Shown: positions 34,651 through 42,580 of the stretch, piece after piece
Layout of the letters: each line of letters starts with the position of its first letter
Numbering within the stretch: the stretch's first letter is position 1
Source of the DNA: JAHEEM01 sp036396795
GTDB taxonomy: Bacteria; Pseudomonadota; Gammaproteobacteria; Steroidobacterales; Rariloculaceae
Length of the DNA: 45,421 nucleotides
Reading direction: 5' to 3'
Assembly: GCA_036396795.1 (NCBI GenBank)
Contig: DASWKF010000019.1
Span: forward strand, 1-45,421
The notes under the pieces: model-generated
Told to the model about the DNA's origin: nothing
The model's input: only the letters and a program-made list of their open reading frames with translations
Database searches by the model: none
Position numbers and translations under genes: made by a program

Positions 34651-34730
34651 GCGCGGAGACGGGGGGACATTGGTCCTCGAAGGAGTGCGAAGCTCCGACT
34701 GAGAGGGCCAATGTCCCCCCGCCTCCGCGC
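34651..34730. repeat. Hairpin repeat, copy D (inverted)
   Basis: Arms 34651-34673 and 34708-34730 pair over 23 bp with one mismatch. On the minus strand the centre reads CCCTCTCAGTCGG ... ACTCCTTCGAGGA, so this copy is inverted relative to A-C. The arms differ completely from those of copy C, 26 bp away. It ends 37 bp before the stop of the DoxX-like gene, so the C-D pair fills a convergent intergenic gap. Confidence 0.9.
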
Positions 34731-34767
34731 CGTGCGCGTGCACCATCGCACGCTCTTCGTGCGCAGG

Positions 34768-35193
34768 CTAGCCGGCGCGGTTGCGGGTGTCGAGGGAGAA
34801 GCTGTTGAAGCGCACTGCCGCGATCATGAGGCAGTAATACAGCACGTAGACCATATTGTTGCCGACCGTTCCCCAGGCCTGGCGCGTGAGGTTGCCGAAT
34901 ATCAGCACGAACATCATCAGCGTACCGCCTATGAGCGCCCATCGCGTCATGAGCCCCAACGCCGTCAATGCCCCGAGCACGACCTCGATGAAAGGCAGCA
35001 CGTAGAGGAATGCATGCACGGACCACATCGGCAGCAGCGCGTCGGCAAATTCGGCGCCCTGCACCATGACCCATTCGCTCAAGCCTGTGACGAGCCGCAT
35101 CGCGCCGTGCCCGAAAATATTCACGCCGAGCGTTATCCGGAACAGCACATAGGCAAGCCGAAGATCGCTAAGCCCCTTGTCCGTGTCTCCCAT
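34768..35193 (-). CDS. DoxX-like membrane protein
   Basis: The product is 141 residues with four membrane helices and the DoxX-type pattern (LAYVLFRITLGVNIFGHGAMRL, LPFIEVVLGALTALGLMTRWALIGG). DoxX-fold proteins include the small subunit of thiosulfate:quinone oxidoreductase and components linked to oxidative stress; the role here is unknown. The ATG at 35193 has GGAGGGGG upstream. It faces the 3' end of the IPT-amidohydrolase gene across hairpin repeats C and D. Confidence 0.8.
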   Translation of the reverse strand: MGDTDKGLSDLRLAYVLFRITLGVNIFGHGAMRLVTGLSEWVMVQGAEFADALLPMWSVHAFLYVLPFIEVVLGALTALGLMTRWALIGGTLMMFVLIFGNLTRQAWGTVGNNMVYVLYYCLMIAAVRFNSFSLDTRNRAG

Positions 35194-35398
35194 GCCGCCC
35201 CCTCCTTCTTGTTCGGCGGCAGGCATTATAGGCGCATTCGCCCCGGTCGATGGAAGCATGTTCCATAGCGGCGGTATTTTTTCTGTCGCTATCCCGCGCG
35301 TGCATCCGTGCAATGCCGGCGGAGAATTGACATTTCAACAACCGGTGTAGACGATACCGCTCAGCAACACACACCGAAGACCAACTATGAGGGAGCCG

Positions 35399-35797
35399 AT
35401 GAGATCGAGAGTCATTCTCGCTGTTGTTGCCGCAGCGTGCACCGCCCTCGGTCTCGGTGTGACGACTGCATTCGGCCATCATGCCAACTCGGCTTTCGAC
35501 CGGGAGAGCAGCGTGACCGTCTCGGGTGTCGTGACGATGTGGCAATTCATCAATCCGCACTCGGGCCTTTGGCTGGAGGTGGCCGACGAAAACGGCAACG
35601 TCCAAGTGTGGGCCGGCGAGTTTCAGGGGACGCTCGACCTCTATCGGCACTTCAGCTGGAACAAGGATACGTTCAAGCCCGGCGACCGAGTTACGATAAT
35701 GGGCTACCCGGCTCGAGACGGCAGTTCGACGATGGGGGCGCGCATCGTGATCTTCGCCGACGGCACGGAGGTCGACGTTCGCAGCGCTCCCGATTGA
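35399..35797 (+). CDS. Exported single-domain DUF6152 protein (1)
   Basis: The product is 132 residues: signal peptide (1 to about 26), then GHHANSAFDRESSVTVSGVVTMWQFINPHSGLWLEV ... HFSWNKDTFKPGDRVTIMGYPARDGSSTMGARIVIFADGTEV. The mature HH, the WQFINPH motif and the small beta-barrel pattern are DUF6152. The paralogue 34 bp downstream is very similar, a tandem duplication. The start at 35399 is preferred because AGGGAG lies upstream; ATG 35387 is in frame too. Function is unknown. Confidence 0.82.
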   Translation: MRSRVILAVVAAACTALGLGVTTAFGHHANSAFDRESSVTVSGVVTMWQFINPHSGLWLEVADENGNVQVWAGEFQGTLDLYRHFSWNKDTFKPGDRVTIMGYPARDGSSTMGARIVIFADGTEVDVRSAPD

Positions 35798-35831
35798 TCC
35801 CGTCTGGCAGGGTGGCTCGAGGGGGAACTTC

Positions 35832-36236
35832 ATGAGCTTTCGCACGTTTCTTTGGAGACTGGGTCCCGCCGCCTTGCTGGCGATGGCTGTGACAGCGATG
35901 CCTGTTGCCGCGCATCACGCCAACTCGGCCTACGACAGATCCCAAACCGTGACCGTCACGGGAATCGTCACACGCTGGCAATTCATCAATCCGCATGCGG
36001 GAATATGGCTCGACGTGACCGACGAGCAGGGAAACGTCACCGAATGGTCGGGCGAGTTCCAGAGTGTCCAAGATCTGTATCGCTTCTTCAGCTGGAACAA
36101 AGACACCTTTCAGGCGGGTGACCGGATCACGATCATCGGCAACCCCGACCGCCGTGCGGACAGGTACTCGATGTGGACGAGCAAGGTCGTGTTCGCCGAC
36201 GGCACGGAGGTCGACGTGCGCAACACGCCCGATTGA
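35832..36236 (+). CDS. Exported single-domain DUF6152 protein (2)
   Basis: The product is 134 residues, a tandem duplicate of the previous gene: signal peptide ending PVAA, then HHANSAYDRSQTVTVTGIVTRWQFINPHAGIWLDV and FFSWNKDTFQAGDRITIIGNPDRR. GAGGGGGAA precedes the ATG. The genes from 35399 to 38509 run in one direction with short gaps (34, 60 and 20 bp) and are probably one operon. Confidence 0.83.
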   Translation: MSFRTFLWRLGPAALLAMAVTAMPVAAHHANSAYDRSQTVTVTGIVTRWQFINPHAGIWLDVTDEQGNVTEWSGEFQSVQDLYRFFSWNKDTFQAGDRITIIGNPDRRADRYSMWTSKVVFADGTEVDVRNTPD

Positions 36237-36296
36237 GCGCCGCGCGCCATCGAGAAGCGAAGAAAATCTGTGAGACTTCGGAAAGGAGAACTGGCT

Positions 36297-37031
36297 GTGC
36301 AAACGCGTTCTGGTATCACGATGATCGGTGCGTTGGCGCTGATTTTTCCGATCATGACGGCGGCGCAAACGATCGGCGGCGCCGTTCCGGATTTCTCCGG
36401 TGTTTGGCAGCGGTCGAGCTCCGGAGACACCTTCATCGAAGGCGAGCCGCCGATGACGGCTTGGGGGCGCGAGCGCTTCGATCTCGCCAAGCCGATCCAT
36501 GGCCCCAGAACCGCATCGGCGACTGAATCCAACGCAGCCGAGTTGACGTGCATGCCGATGGGCATCCCGGCGAGCTATTTGCGTCCCCGCCCGTTCGAGA
36601 TCCTGCAACTTCCGGACAGAGCCGTCATGCTTTTTGAAGTCAGCAATTTCTGGCGCATGATCTATATGGACGGCCGCGAGTTCCCGGAAGTGCCGCTGCA
36701 CACCTGGAACGGTTATTCGATAGGCCACTATGAGGGCGATTCTCTCGTGGTCGAGACGCGTCACGCCATCGGGTGGGTGTCCGAGGACGTGCAGCGCTGG
36801 TTGGACCGGCTCGGTCATCCGTTCAGCGACGAGCTCACGGTCGTCGAGCGGATTCGGCACATCGACGAGAACACCCTCGAGAACCGCATCACGATCGATG
36901 ATCCGGTCGCCTATGAGCGGCCGTTGACCGGTGTCATGACCTACCGCAAGCGTGATTTCGAGCTGGCCGAGTTCATCTGCCAGGAGCTCATGTTGTCGGA
37001 ACTGCCCGAGATGCGTCCGGGGCAGAACTAG
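36297..37031 (+). CDS. Exported 'YSIGxW' domain protein without DUF6152
   Basis: The product is 244 residues from GTG 36297 (AGGAG 9 nt upstream; GTG 36270 is an alternative). After a signal peptide (to about 27) comes VPDFSGVWQRSSSGD, then the same domain found in the C-terminal half of the fusion proteins at 30348 and 31574: CMPMGIPASYLRPRPFEI, WNGYSIGHYEGDSLVVETRHAIGW, and VERIRHIDENTLENRITIDDPVAYERPLT. The cluster thus holds the two domains separately as well as fused. The function of this domain is not known. Confidence 0.78.
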   Translation: MQTRSGITMIGALALIFPIMTAAQTIGGAVPDFSGVWQRSSSGDTFIEGEPPMTAWGRERFDLAKPIHGPRTASATESNAAELTCMPMGIPASYLRPRPFEILQLPDRAVMLFEVSNFWRMIYMDGREFPEVPLHTWNGYSIGHYEGDSLVVETRHAIGWVSEDVQRWLDRLGHPFSDELTVVERIRHIDENTLENRITIDDPVAYERPLTGVMTYRKRDFELAEFICQELMLSELPEMRPGQN

Positions 37032-37051
37032 CCCTCGACGAGCCGGGAACG

Positions 37052-38509
37052 GTGAAAACGGCCGTGAGCGAAAGCGGCACGAGCACAGACGATCGCTACA
37101 AAACCCTGCATACCGTCGCAGGGCCGGCAATCTTCCTCGTCGGTCTGATACTGCCCATTGAGGGCATGAGCTACGAGATACGCTGCAGCCTCGGGTTGCT
37201 GCTCTGGATGGCGTGGTGGTGGATCACCCGGCCCGTTCATTTGGCCGTGACTGGCTTCCTGCCGCTGGCGACCGTCGCACTGTTCGATTTCGCGCCGCTG
37301 GACGGCGTCCTGTCGGCCTATGCGTCGGACCTCGTGATTCTGTTGCTGTCGGCGAACGTTCTGACGACCGTCTGGACTCGTTGGGGCCTGGATCGGCGCA
37401 TCGCCCTGGTTTCTTTGATCGGCGTCGGCACGGATACGACGCGACAGATTCTCGCGTGGTTCGCAATCGGCATGATCCTGAGCGCGTTTTTGCCGAATAC
37501 CATCGTTGCCGCGACGATGATTCCGATCGTCGTTGCGATGCTCCGCTTCATCGGCATCGAGGACCTCTGGGAGAGCAATCTGGGCACCGCGCTGGTCATT
37601 GCCGTCGCCTGGGGCACGAGCGCCGGCGGTGCGACGACGCCGCTCGGCGGCGCCCCGAACCTGCTCGCCATGGAATACATTCAGGAGATGGTGACGGGTC
37701 AGGAGTTCCTGTTCACCACCTGGGTTGTGCGCTTCCTGCCCCTGAGCATCGCCGTGATGATCGTGACCTTCCTGTACGTGCGCTTCGCGTTCAAGCCGGA
37801 AATCAAGAAGATCGAGGGCACGCGGGAGTTCTTCGTCGGCGAGCTCAAGGCGCTCGGGCCGATGAGCGTCCAGGAGAAGTGGGGTTTCGTGCTGTTCGCG
37901 GTCGCCTCCCTGCTCGCGTTCACGCGGCCGCTGTACGCCGGGCTCGTGCCTGCGTTCAGTCCCGCCTATGCATTTTTAACGTTTGCGCTGCTGTGTTTCG
38001 TGCTTCGGCCGCGCGGCGAGCACCTCATGACCTGGGAGTATGCCCAGGGCAAGATGATGTGGGGGCTCTTCTATCTATTCGCCGGCGGCACGGCACTTGG
38101 ACGGATTCTGAGCGAGACGGGAGCGGCAAGCTACATCGCCGACTCCTTGTTGCCCCTTGCCAGCGGCGGCGGCTTCGTCGCCGTGATCGTTTTTGCCGGG
38201 CTCACCTTGCTCATGACCCAGATCACCAACAACACGGCGGCGATCGCGATCACGGTGCCGATAACGATCAGCACCTTCCAGAGCCTGGATCTGAATCCGT
38301 TACCGTTCGTCTATATCGTCACGACCATCGGCAACTGCGGCTTCATGCTGCCGACTTCGGCGGGCGGTCCAGCCGTGGCCGCGGGTTACGGCATCAATCT
38401 CAAGACCATGGCCGTGAAGGGCTTCTGGGCGTGCCTGCTGGCGTTGATCGCGGTCGTCCTCGTCGGCTACGCGCTGGCGCTCTACTGGCCCGCCTTCGGC
38501 ACGGCTTGA
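37052..38509 (+). CDS. SLC13/DASS-family anion transporter
   Basis: The product is 485 residues with about 11-12 membrane helices and the two inverted SNT-like sites of the family: FLPNTIVAATMIP (about 147-159) and TQITNNTAAIAITVP. Such proteins import di- and tricarboxylates or sulfate with Na+. The GTG at 37052 follows the previous stop by 20 bp, so it probably serves the same pathway as the DUF6152 genes. The precise substrate cannot be told from sequence alone. Confidence 0.88.
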   Translation: MKTAVSESGTSTDDRYKTLHTVAGPAIFLVGLILPIEGMSYEIRCSLGLLLWMAWWWITRPVHLAVTGFLPLATVALFDFAPLDGVLSAYASDLVILLLSANVLTTVWTRWGLDRRIALVSLIGVGTDTTRQILAWFAIGMILSAFLPNTIVAATMIPIVVAMLRFIGIEDLWESNLGTALVIAVAWGTSAGGATTPLGGAPNLLAMEYIQEMVTGQEFLFTTWVVRFLPLSIAVMIVTFLYVRFAFKPEIKKIEGTREFFVGELKALGPMSVQEKWGFVLFAVASLLAFTRPLYAGLVPAFSPAYAFLTFALLCFVLRPRGEHLMTWEYAQGKMMWGLFYLFAGGTALGRILSETGAASYIADSLLPLASGGGFVAVIVFAGLTLLMTQITNNTAAIAITVPITISTFQSLDLNPLPFVYIVTTIGNCGFMLPTSAGGPAVAAGYGINLKTMAVKGFWACLLALIAVVLVGYALALYWPAFGTA

Positions 38510-38533
38510 CGATCGCGGCTCCGGATCAAGGGC

Positions 38534-39613
38534 TCATTCAACCAGCAGGAAGCGCTGCACGCGCTCACCCGCCTGAACCTCGCCGGTATATATATTCCCC
38601 TGCGAATCGACGTCGACCATGTGCAGGCCGTGGAACTGGCCTCCATTGTTCCCCGCGCTGCCGACGCGCGCGACTTCGACGCCGTCGCTGCGGTTCAAGA
38701 TTCTGACGGTATTGTTCTGGATATCGGGGATGATCAGATATCGCTGCTCGGGATCGGCCGAGAACGCGATGCCGCCCGCCGCGCCGCGCTGTAGCGTGTG
38801 CGTTGCGAGGAAGAACTCCTTCTGGAATTCGCCGGACTTGGTGAGCACTTGTATGCGGTTGCCTATGCGGTCCGCGACATAGACGAGCCCGTCGTTGGAT
38901 AAACCCACGGTGACGTGGCCGAAGAAGTCTTCGCCGGCCGGCGATGCCGGATCGTACTCGGCCGACGTATCCATGCTGATCTGGTCGAGGGGCTTGCCGT
39001 AGGCGCCCCAACCGCGCTTGAACTCGAGCGTGTCCATGTCATAGACCAGCACGCGGCCGTTGAGGTAGTTGTCGACGACATAGACCTCGCGTGCCGCCTC
39101 GTCGGCGCGGATCTCTTCCAGGCCCCCGACGATGATCTCGGTGTCGGGCGGATACTTGCCTTCCGGCGCGCGTTCCTCGGGAATGCGGCCGACGGCCGCG
39201 ACGAGCTCGCCGTCACTGGTGAACTTGCGAACGGTATCCTGCCCGATCCAGACAAAGCCGTCGCGATCCACCATCATCCCGTGGCCCTCTTGAGTATCCC
39301 AAGAGTTGACGACCTTGCCGTCTTGATCGAAAACGATGATGGCGGGCGGCGCGACGCAACACTCCGCCAGCGGAGGATCGACCGCGGCATAGTTCTCGGT
39401 ATTGTCGAGATTGCTGGGACGGTTCAGGACCCAGATGTTGTCGTCGTCGTCGACGTAGAGTCCGGTCACGCCTTGCATCCACCATTTGTTCGGCAGCGGC
39501 ACGCTCGGCCAATCGGGATCGAACTCGTAGACCGGCGCCTGAGCCAGGCCCAGCTGGGCCGACGCGAGCAACAGCATACCGGCGGTACAGGAAAGGACGG
39601 CTCTTATATGCAT
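38534..39613 (-). CDS. Exported NHL-repeat beta-propeller protein
   Basis: The product is 359 residues. A signal peptide (1 to about 24, ending GLAQA) precedes repeated NHL/six-bladed propeller units (GLYVDDDDNIWVLNR, GMMVDRDGFVWIGQDTVRKF, VGLSNDGLVYVADRIGNRIQVLTKSGEF, HGLHMVDVDSQGNIYTGEVQAGERVQRF). Propellers of this type include peptidyl-alpha-hydroxyglycine lyases and lactonase-like or ligand-binding proteins; no catalytic set is obvious. A Cys pair sits in an insertion (AECCVAPP). The start is fixed by the signal peptide; the frame continues eight codons upstream. Confidence 0.83.
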   Translation of the reverse strand: MHIRAVLSCTAGMLLLASAQLGLAQAPVYEFDPDWPSVPLPNKWWMQGVTGLYVDDDDNIWVLNRPSNLDNTENYAAVDPPLAECCVAPPAIIVFDQDGKVVNSWDTQEGHGMMVDRDGFVWIGQDTVRKFTSDGELVAAVGRIPEERAPEGKYPPDTEIIVGGLEEIRADEAAREVYVVDNYLNGRVLVYDMDTLEFKRGWGAYGKPLDQISMDTSAEYDPASPAGEDFFGHVTVGLSNDGLVYVADRIGNRIQVLTKSGEFQKEFFLATHTLQRGAAGGIAFSADPEQRYLIIPDIQNNTVRILNRSDGVEVARVGSAGNNGGQFHGLHMVDVDSQGNIYTGEVQAGERVQRFLLVE

Positions 39614-39797
39614 TTTTTTTCCCCCTCGAGCTGACACCCGGAGTCTAGAGAGCGGCCTTGGCGGCTGTCAATTTGGCACCGCCGGGCGAGCCCCGCCAAG
39701 GTTACGGAGCCGAGCGTCGTTGCGATACAATGGTCATGCCCGCAACGCTACGCCGTTGGCCGACTGGCAAAGAAAAACAAGTGAAAAGGGAGAACGA

Positions 39798-40085
39798 GTG
39801 AGCATTCCTCAGTTACTGGTCCACGACAAACGCGACAACGTCGGCGTGGTCGTGGTCGAAGGCGTCAAGGCGGGGGACGAATTGCTCTGCGTCGTGACCG
39901 AAGACGACAGCGACTTCAAGATCGTGACGAAGCATGATGTGCCCATCGGCCACAAGATCGCGTTGGCAGATCTCGCCGAAGGCGATACGGTGATCAAGTA
40001 CGGCGAGGACATCGGCCGCATGGCCGCCCCGGCCAAGAAGGGCGAGCACGTCCACGTCCACAATCTCAAGACCAAGCGTTGGTAG
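39798..40085 (+). CDS. Small subunit of a UxaA-family lyase (SAF domain; SuyA-like)
   Basis: The product is 95 residues from GTG 39798 (AAGGGAGAA upstream). It is a single SAF domain: VHDKRDNVGVVVVEGVKAGDELL, HDVPIGHKIALADLAEGDTVIKYGEDIGR, HVHVHNLKTKRW. This corresponds to the N-terminal part of altronate/galactarate dehydratases, here a separate gene. The stand-alone form, its length and the HVHNLKTKRW ending fit the alpha subunit of (2R)-sulfolactate sulfo-lyase (SuyA), with altronate-type dehydratase as the alternative. It is followed after 16 bp by the large subunit. Confidence 0.85.
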   Translation: MSIPQLLVHDKRDNVGVVVVEGVKAGDELLCVVTEDDSDFKIVTKHDVPIGHKIALADLAEGDTVIKYGEDIGRMAAPAKKGEHVHVHNLKTKRW

Positions 40086-40101
40086 ACGCCAGGAGCTTGC
40101 C

Positions 40102-41274
40102 ATGTCGACAAACACGAAGTTCTGGGGTTACAGGCGCGAGAACGGCCGCGTCGGTGTTCGCAACTACGTCGCGATCCTGCCGGTGGACGATATCTCCAAC
40201 GCCGCTTGCGAGGCCGTCGCGAAGAACATCCAGGGCACGATCGCGTTGCCTCACTCCTACGGCCGCCTTCAGTTCGGTGAAGACCTCGAGCTGCACTTTC
40301 GCACCATTATCGGCACGGGCTGCAACCCCAACGTCGCGGCCTGCGTCGTCATCGGCATCGAGCCGGGCTGGACGCAGCAGGTCGTCGACGGCATCGCGGC
40401 GACCGGCAAGCCCGTCGCCGGCTTCTCCATCGAGCAGCACGGCGACATCGCGACTATCGCCCGGGCTTCGTACAAGGCCAAGGAGTTCGTGCACGCGACC
40501 TCGGGTCTGTTGCGCGAGGAATGCGACGTTTCCGAGCTATGGGTCGCGGCCAAGTGCGGCGAATCGGATACGACCACGGGGCTTGCGTCCTGCCCGGCCG
40601 TGGGCAACATGTACGACAAGTGGATCCCCGAGGGCATCTACGGTTGCTTCGGCGAGACGACCGAGATCACCGGTGCCGAGCATTTGTGCAAAGCACGCGC
40701 TGCGACGCCGGAAATCGGCGAGAAGTTCATGCGAACCTGGCAGGCCTACCAGGACGAAGTGGTCGAGCCCTACAAGACCTCCGATCTTTCCGACAGCCAG
40801 CCGACCAAGGGCAATATCCTGGGCGGCCTGACGACGATCGAGGAGAAGGCGCTGGGCAATCTCGAGAAGATCGGCAAGCAGGTCAGCTACATCGACGTGC
40901 TCAAGCCGGCCGAGGCGCCGCAGCAGGGCCCCGGGCTGTATTTCATGGATACCTCTTCGGCGGCGGCTGAATGCAACACCTTGCAAGCAGCCGCGGGCTA
41001 CGTCGTGCATTGTTTCCCGACGGGACAGGGCAACATCATCGGCAACCCGATCATGCCGGTGATCAAGCTCACGGGGAATCCTCGCACGGCGCGGACGATG
41101 TCCGAGCATATCGACGTCGACGTGTCCGGCGTGATCAGACGGGAGATGACGATCAGCGACGCCGGGGACGCGCTCATGGACATGATCGTCAAGACGGCGA
41201 ACGGCCGGCTGACTGCCGCAGAAGCCCTCGGCCACCGCGAGTTCGTCATGACCAAGCTCTACCGCAGCGCCTAG
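40102..41274 (+). CDS. Large subunit of a UxaA-family lyase (SuyB-like)
   Basis: The product is 390 residues. It is the GarD/UxaA C-terminal type: FWGYRRENGRVGVRNYVAILPVDDISN, IGTGCNPNVAACVVIGIEPGW, KCGESDTTTGLASCPAVGNMYD, FPTGQGNIIGNPIMPVIKLTGN. These enzymes use Fe2+ to eliminate water (sugar acids) or sulfite (sulfolactate). With the separate small subunit it matches the SuyAB layout; the next gene is a UPF0324 'putative sulfate exporter', which would fit sulfite release. Substrate assignment is inference. Confidence 0.88.
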   Translation: MSTNTKFWGYRRENGRVGVRNYVAILPVDDISNAACEAVAKNIQGTIALPHSYGRLQFGEDLELHFRTIIGTGCNPNVAACVVIGIEPGWTQQVVDGIAATGKPVAGFSIEQHGDIATIARASYKAKEFVHATSGLLREECDVSELWVAAKCGESDTTTGLASCPAVGNMYDKWIPEGIYGCFGETTEITGAEHLCKARAATPEIGEKFMRTWQAYQDEVVEPYKTSDLSDSQPTKGNILGGLTTIEEKALGNLEKIGKQVSYIDVLKPAEAPQQGPGLYFMDTSSAAAECNTLQAAAGYVVHCFPTGQGNIIGNPIMPVIKLTGNPRTARTMSEHIDVDVSGVIRREMTISDAGDALMDMIVKTANGRLTAAEALGHREFVMTKLYRSA

Positions 41275-41299
41275 CCGCCAACGGGACATTCGTCGCGTC

Positions 41300-42313
41300 T
41301 TGAAGCCTGACGAACAGGCCGCGCGGCCGGCCGACGACGCCCGCGGCAACGGCGGCGCCTCGGGCGCCCCAGGGCGCCGGCTCGATTGGGCCGCGTGGTC
41401 GGTGCCGGTGCTGCTCGCGGCTCTCGTCTGGCTCGGCAACCCGCTCGCCGGGATCTTGACCGGCGCGGCCCTGTCCCTGTGGCTCGACCGCCGAGTGCTC
41501 GAGCACGGCGGGCTCCTCGGAAAGATCGGGCTTCAGACCGCCATCGTGCTGCTCGGCTTCAATCTCGACGCGCAGACGATGTGGCAGGTGAGCCGCGACT
41601 ATGCGCCTCTCGTTGCCGTATACGTGCTCCTGACGCTCGCTGCCGGCATCCTTCTGGCACGCGCGCTCAAGATCAACGCAATCCTGGGGCGCCTGATCGC
41701 CGCCGGCACCGCGATTTGCGGGGCCACGGCGATCGCGACCTTGAGCCCGATCCTGCGCGCGAAGCCCGACCAGATGGCCGTGGCTCTGGCGATCGTCTTT
41801 ACGCTCAACATGATTGCGCTGCTCGCGTTTCCCATCATCGGCGAAGCTTTGAGCATGAGCCAGATACAATTCGGTGTGTGGTCGGCGCTCGCCGTCCACG
41901 ATACGAGCTCGGTCGTCGCCACGGCGGCCGTCTACGGCGAAGAAGCGGCAGTGGTCGCTGCAACGCTCAAGCTCGGCAGAACGCTGTGGTTGATCCCGCT
42001 GGTTTTGGCCTTCAGCGTGATCGAAGGCGCCAGGGGCGCGAAGATTCGAATTCCCGCGTTCATCTTGCTGTTCATCCTCGCATCCGTGGCCGGGTCGCTC
42101 GCGCGCGTGCAGCTCGGCGCCCCCGCCGCCTTGTTCGACGGGGCACAGGCGCTGTCGAAAGCCTTCATCGTGGTCGCGTTGTTCTTCATCGGCCTGGAAT
42201 GCACACGTGAGAGCCTGCGCAATCTGCATGGTCGGGTCGTTTGGCAGGCGCTCGCGCTGTGGGCGGCGGTCGTGCCGGTAACGCTGCTGGTGGCGCTGCG
42301 CTACACGCCTTGA
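41300..42313 (+). CDS. UPF0324/YeiH-family putative anion exporter
   Basis: The product is 337 residues from TTG 41300; no ATG precedes the first helix. It has about 10 membrane helices and family motifs: LGFNLDAQTMWQV, AAGTAICGATAIATLSPIL, WSALAVHDTSSVVATAAVYG, LGRTLWLIPLVL. The family is annotated as putative sulfate/sulfite exporters on weak experimental grounds. It lies 25 bp after the lyase genes on the same strand. The first 28 residues are hydrophilic and of low complexity. Confidence 0.85.
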   Translation: MKPDEQAARPADDARGNGGASGAPGRRLDWAAWSVPVLLAALVWLGNPLAGILTGAALSLWLDRRVLEHGGLLGKIGLQTAIVLLGFNLDAQTMWQVSRDYAPLVAVYVLLTLAAGILLARALKINAILGRLIAAGTAICGATAIATLSPILRAKPDQMAVALAIVFTLNMIALLAFPIIGEALSMSQIQFGVWSALAVHDTSSVVATAAVYGEEAAVVAATLKLGRTLWLIPLVLAFSVIEGARGAKIRIPAFILLFILASVAGSLARVQLGAPAALFDGAQALSKAFIVVALFFIGLECTRESLRNLHGRVVWQALALWAAVVPVTLLVALRYTP

Positions 42314-42374
42314 GGCTCGTCGGGCGGAGGCGCCCGGACGGTTATATCAATAGGCGCAAATATTCCTTCGGAGC

Positions 42375-42500
42375 ATGTTCGAGGGCGGCATACTGGCGTC
42401 CATGGAGCACCTGATTCGACGCCTGCCACAGCTCGACGGTTTGAGCTTCGCCTCACTGGCGGTTTTTGCCGCGTACGTGGCCGCAGTGTTCCTGCTCTGA
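42375..42500 (+). CDS. Possible 41-residue single-pass membrane protein
   Basis: An open frame starts at ATG 42375 with GGAG just upstream. The N-terminal half is amphipathic (MEHLIRRLPQLDGL) and the C-terminal half is one hydrophobic helix (FASLAVFAAYVAAVFLL). I do not recognise a family. It sits between the UPF0324 gene (61 bp upstream) and the LVIVD gene (80 bp downstream). The evidence is the ribosome site and the helix only. Confidence 0.4.
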   Translation: MFEGGILASMEHLIRRLPQLDGLSFASLAVFAAYVAAVFLL

Positions 42501-42580
42501 ACGTCCCGGCGCTGGTTTCGCCTCCCTCTCCAAGCACGCTTCTGCGATAATCCCCGACCGGTCCTCGGGGGAGAAAATCA

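Noticed and set aside
22581..34730. Hairpin repeats as a CRISPR array, integron attC sites or REP/RAYT elements
   Set aside because: Copies are kilobases apart with no spacer array or cas genes. The attC core pair (RYYYAAC/GTTRRRY) is not met, and no GTAG-footed REP or RAYT transposase gene is present in the window.
37213..38706. 497-codon plus-strand frame overlapping the SLC13 gene
   Set aside because: The translation is Arg/His-rich without domains, whereas the SLC13 frame has membrane helices and conserved motifs.
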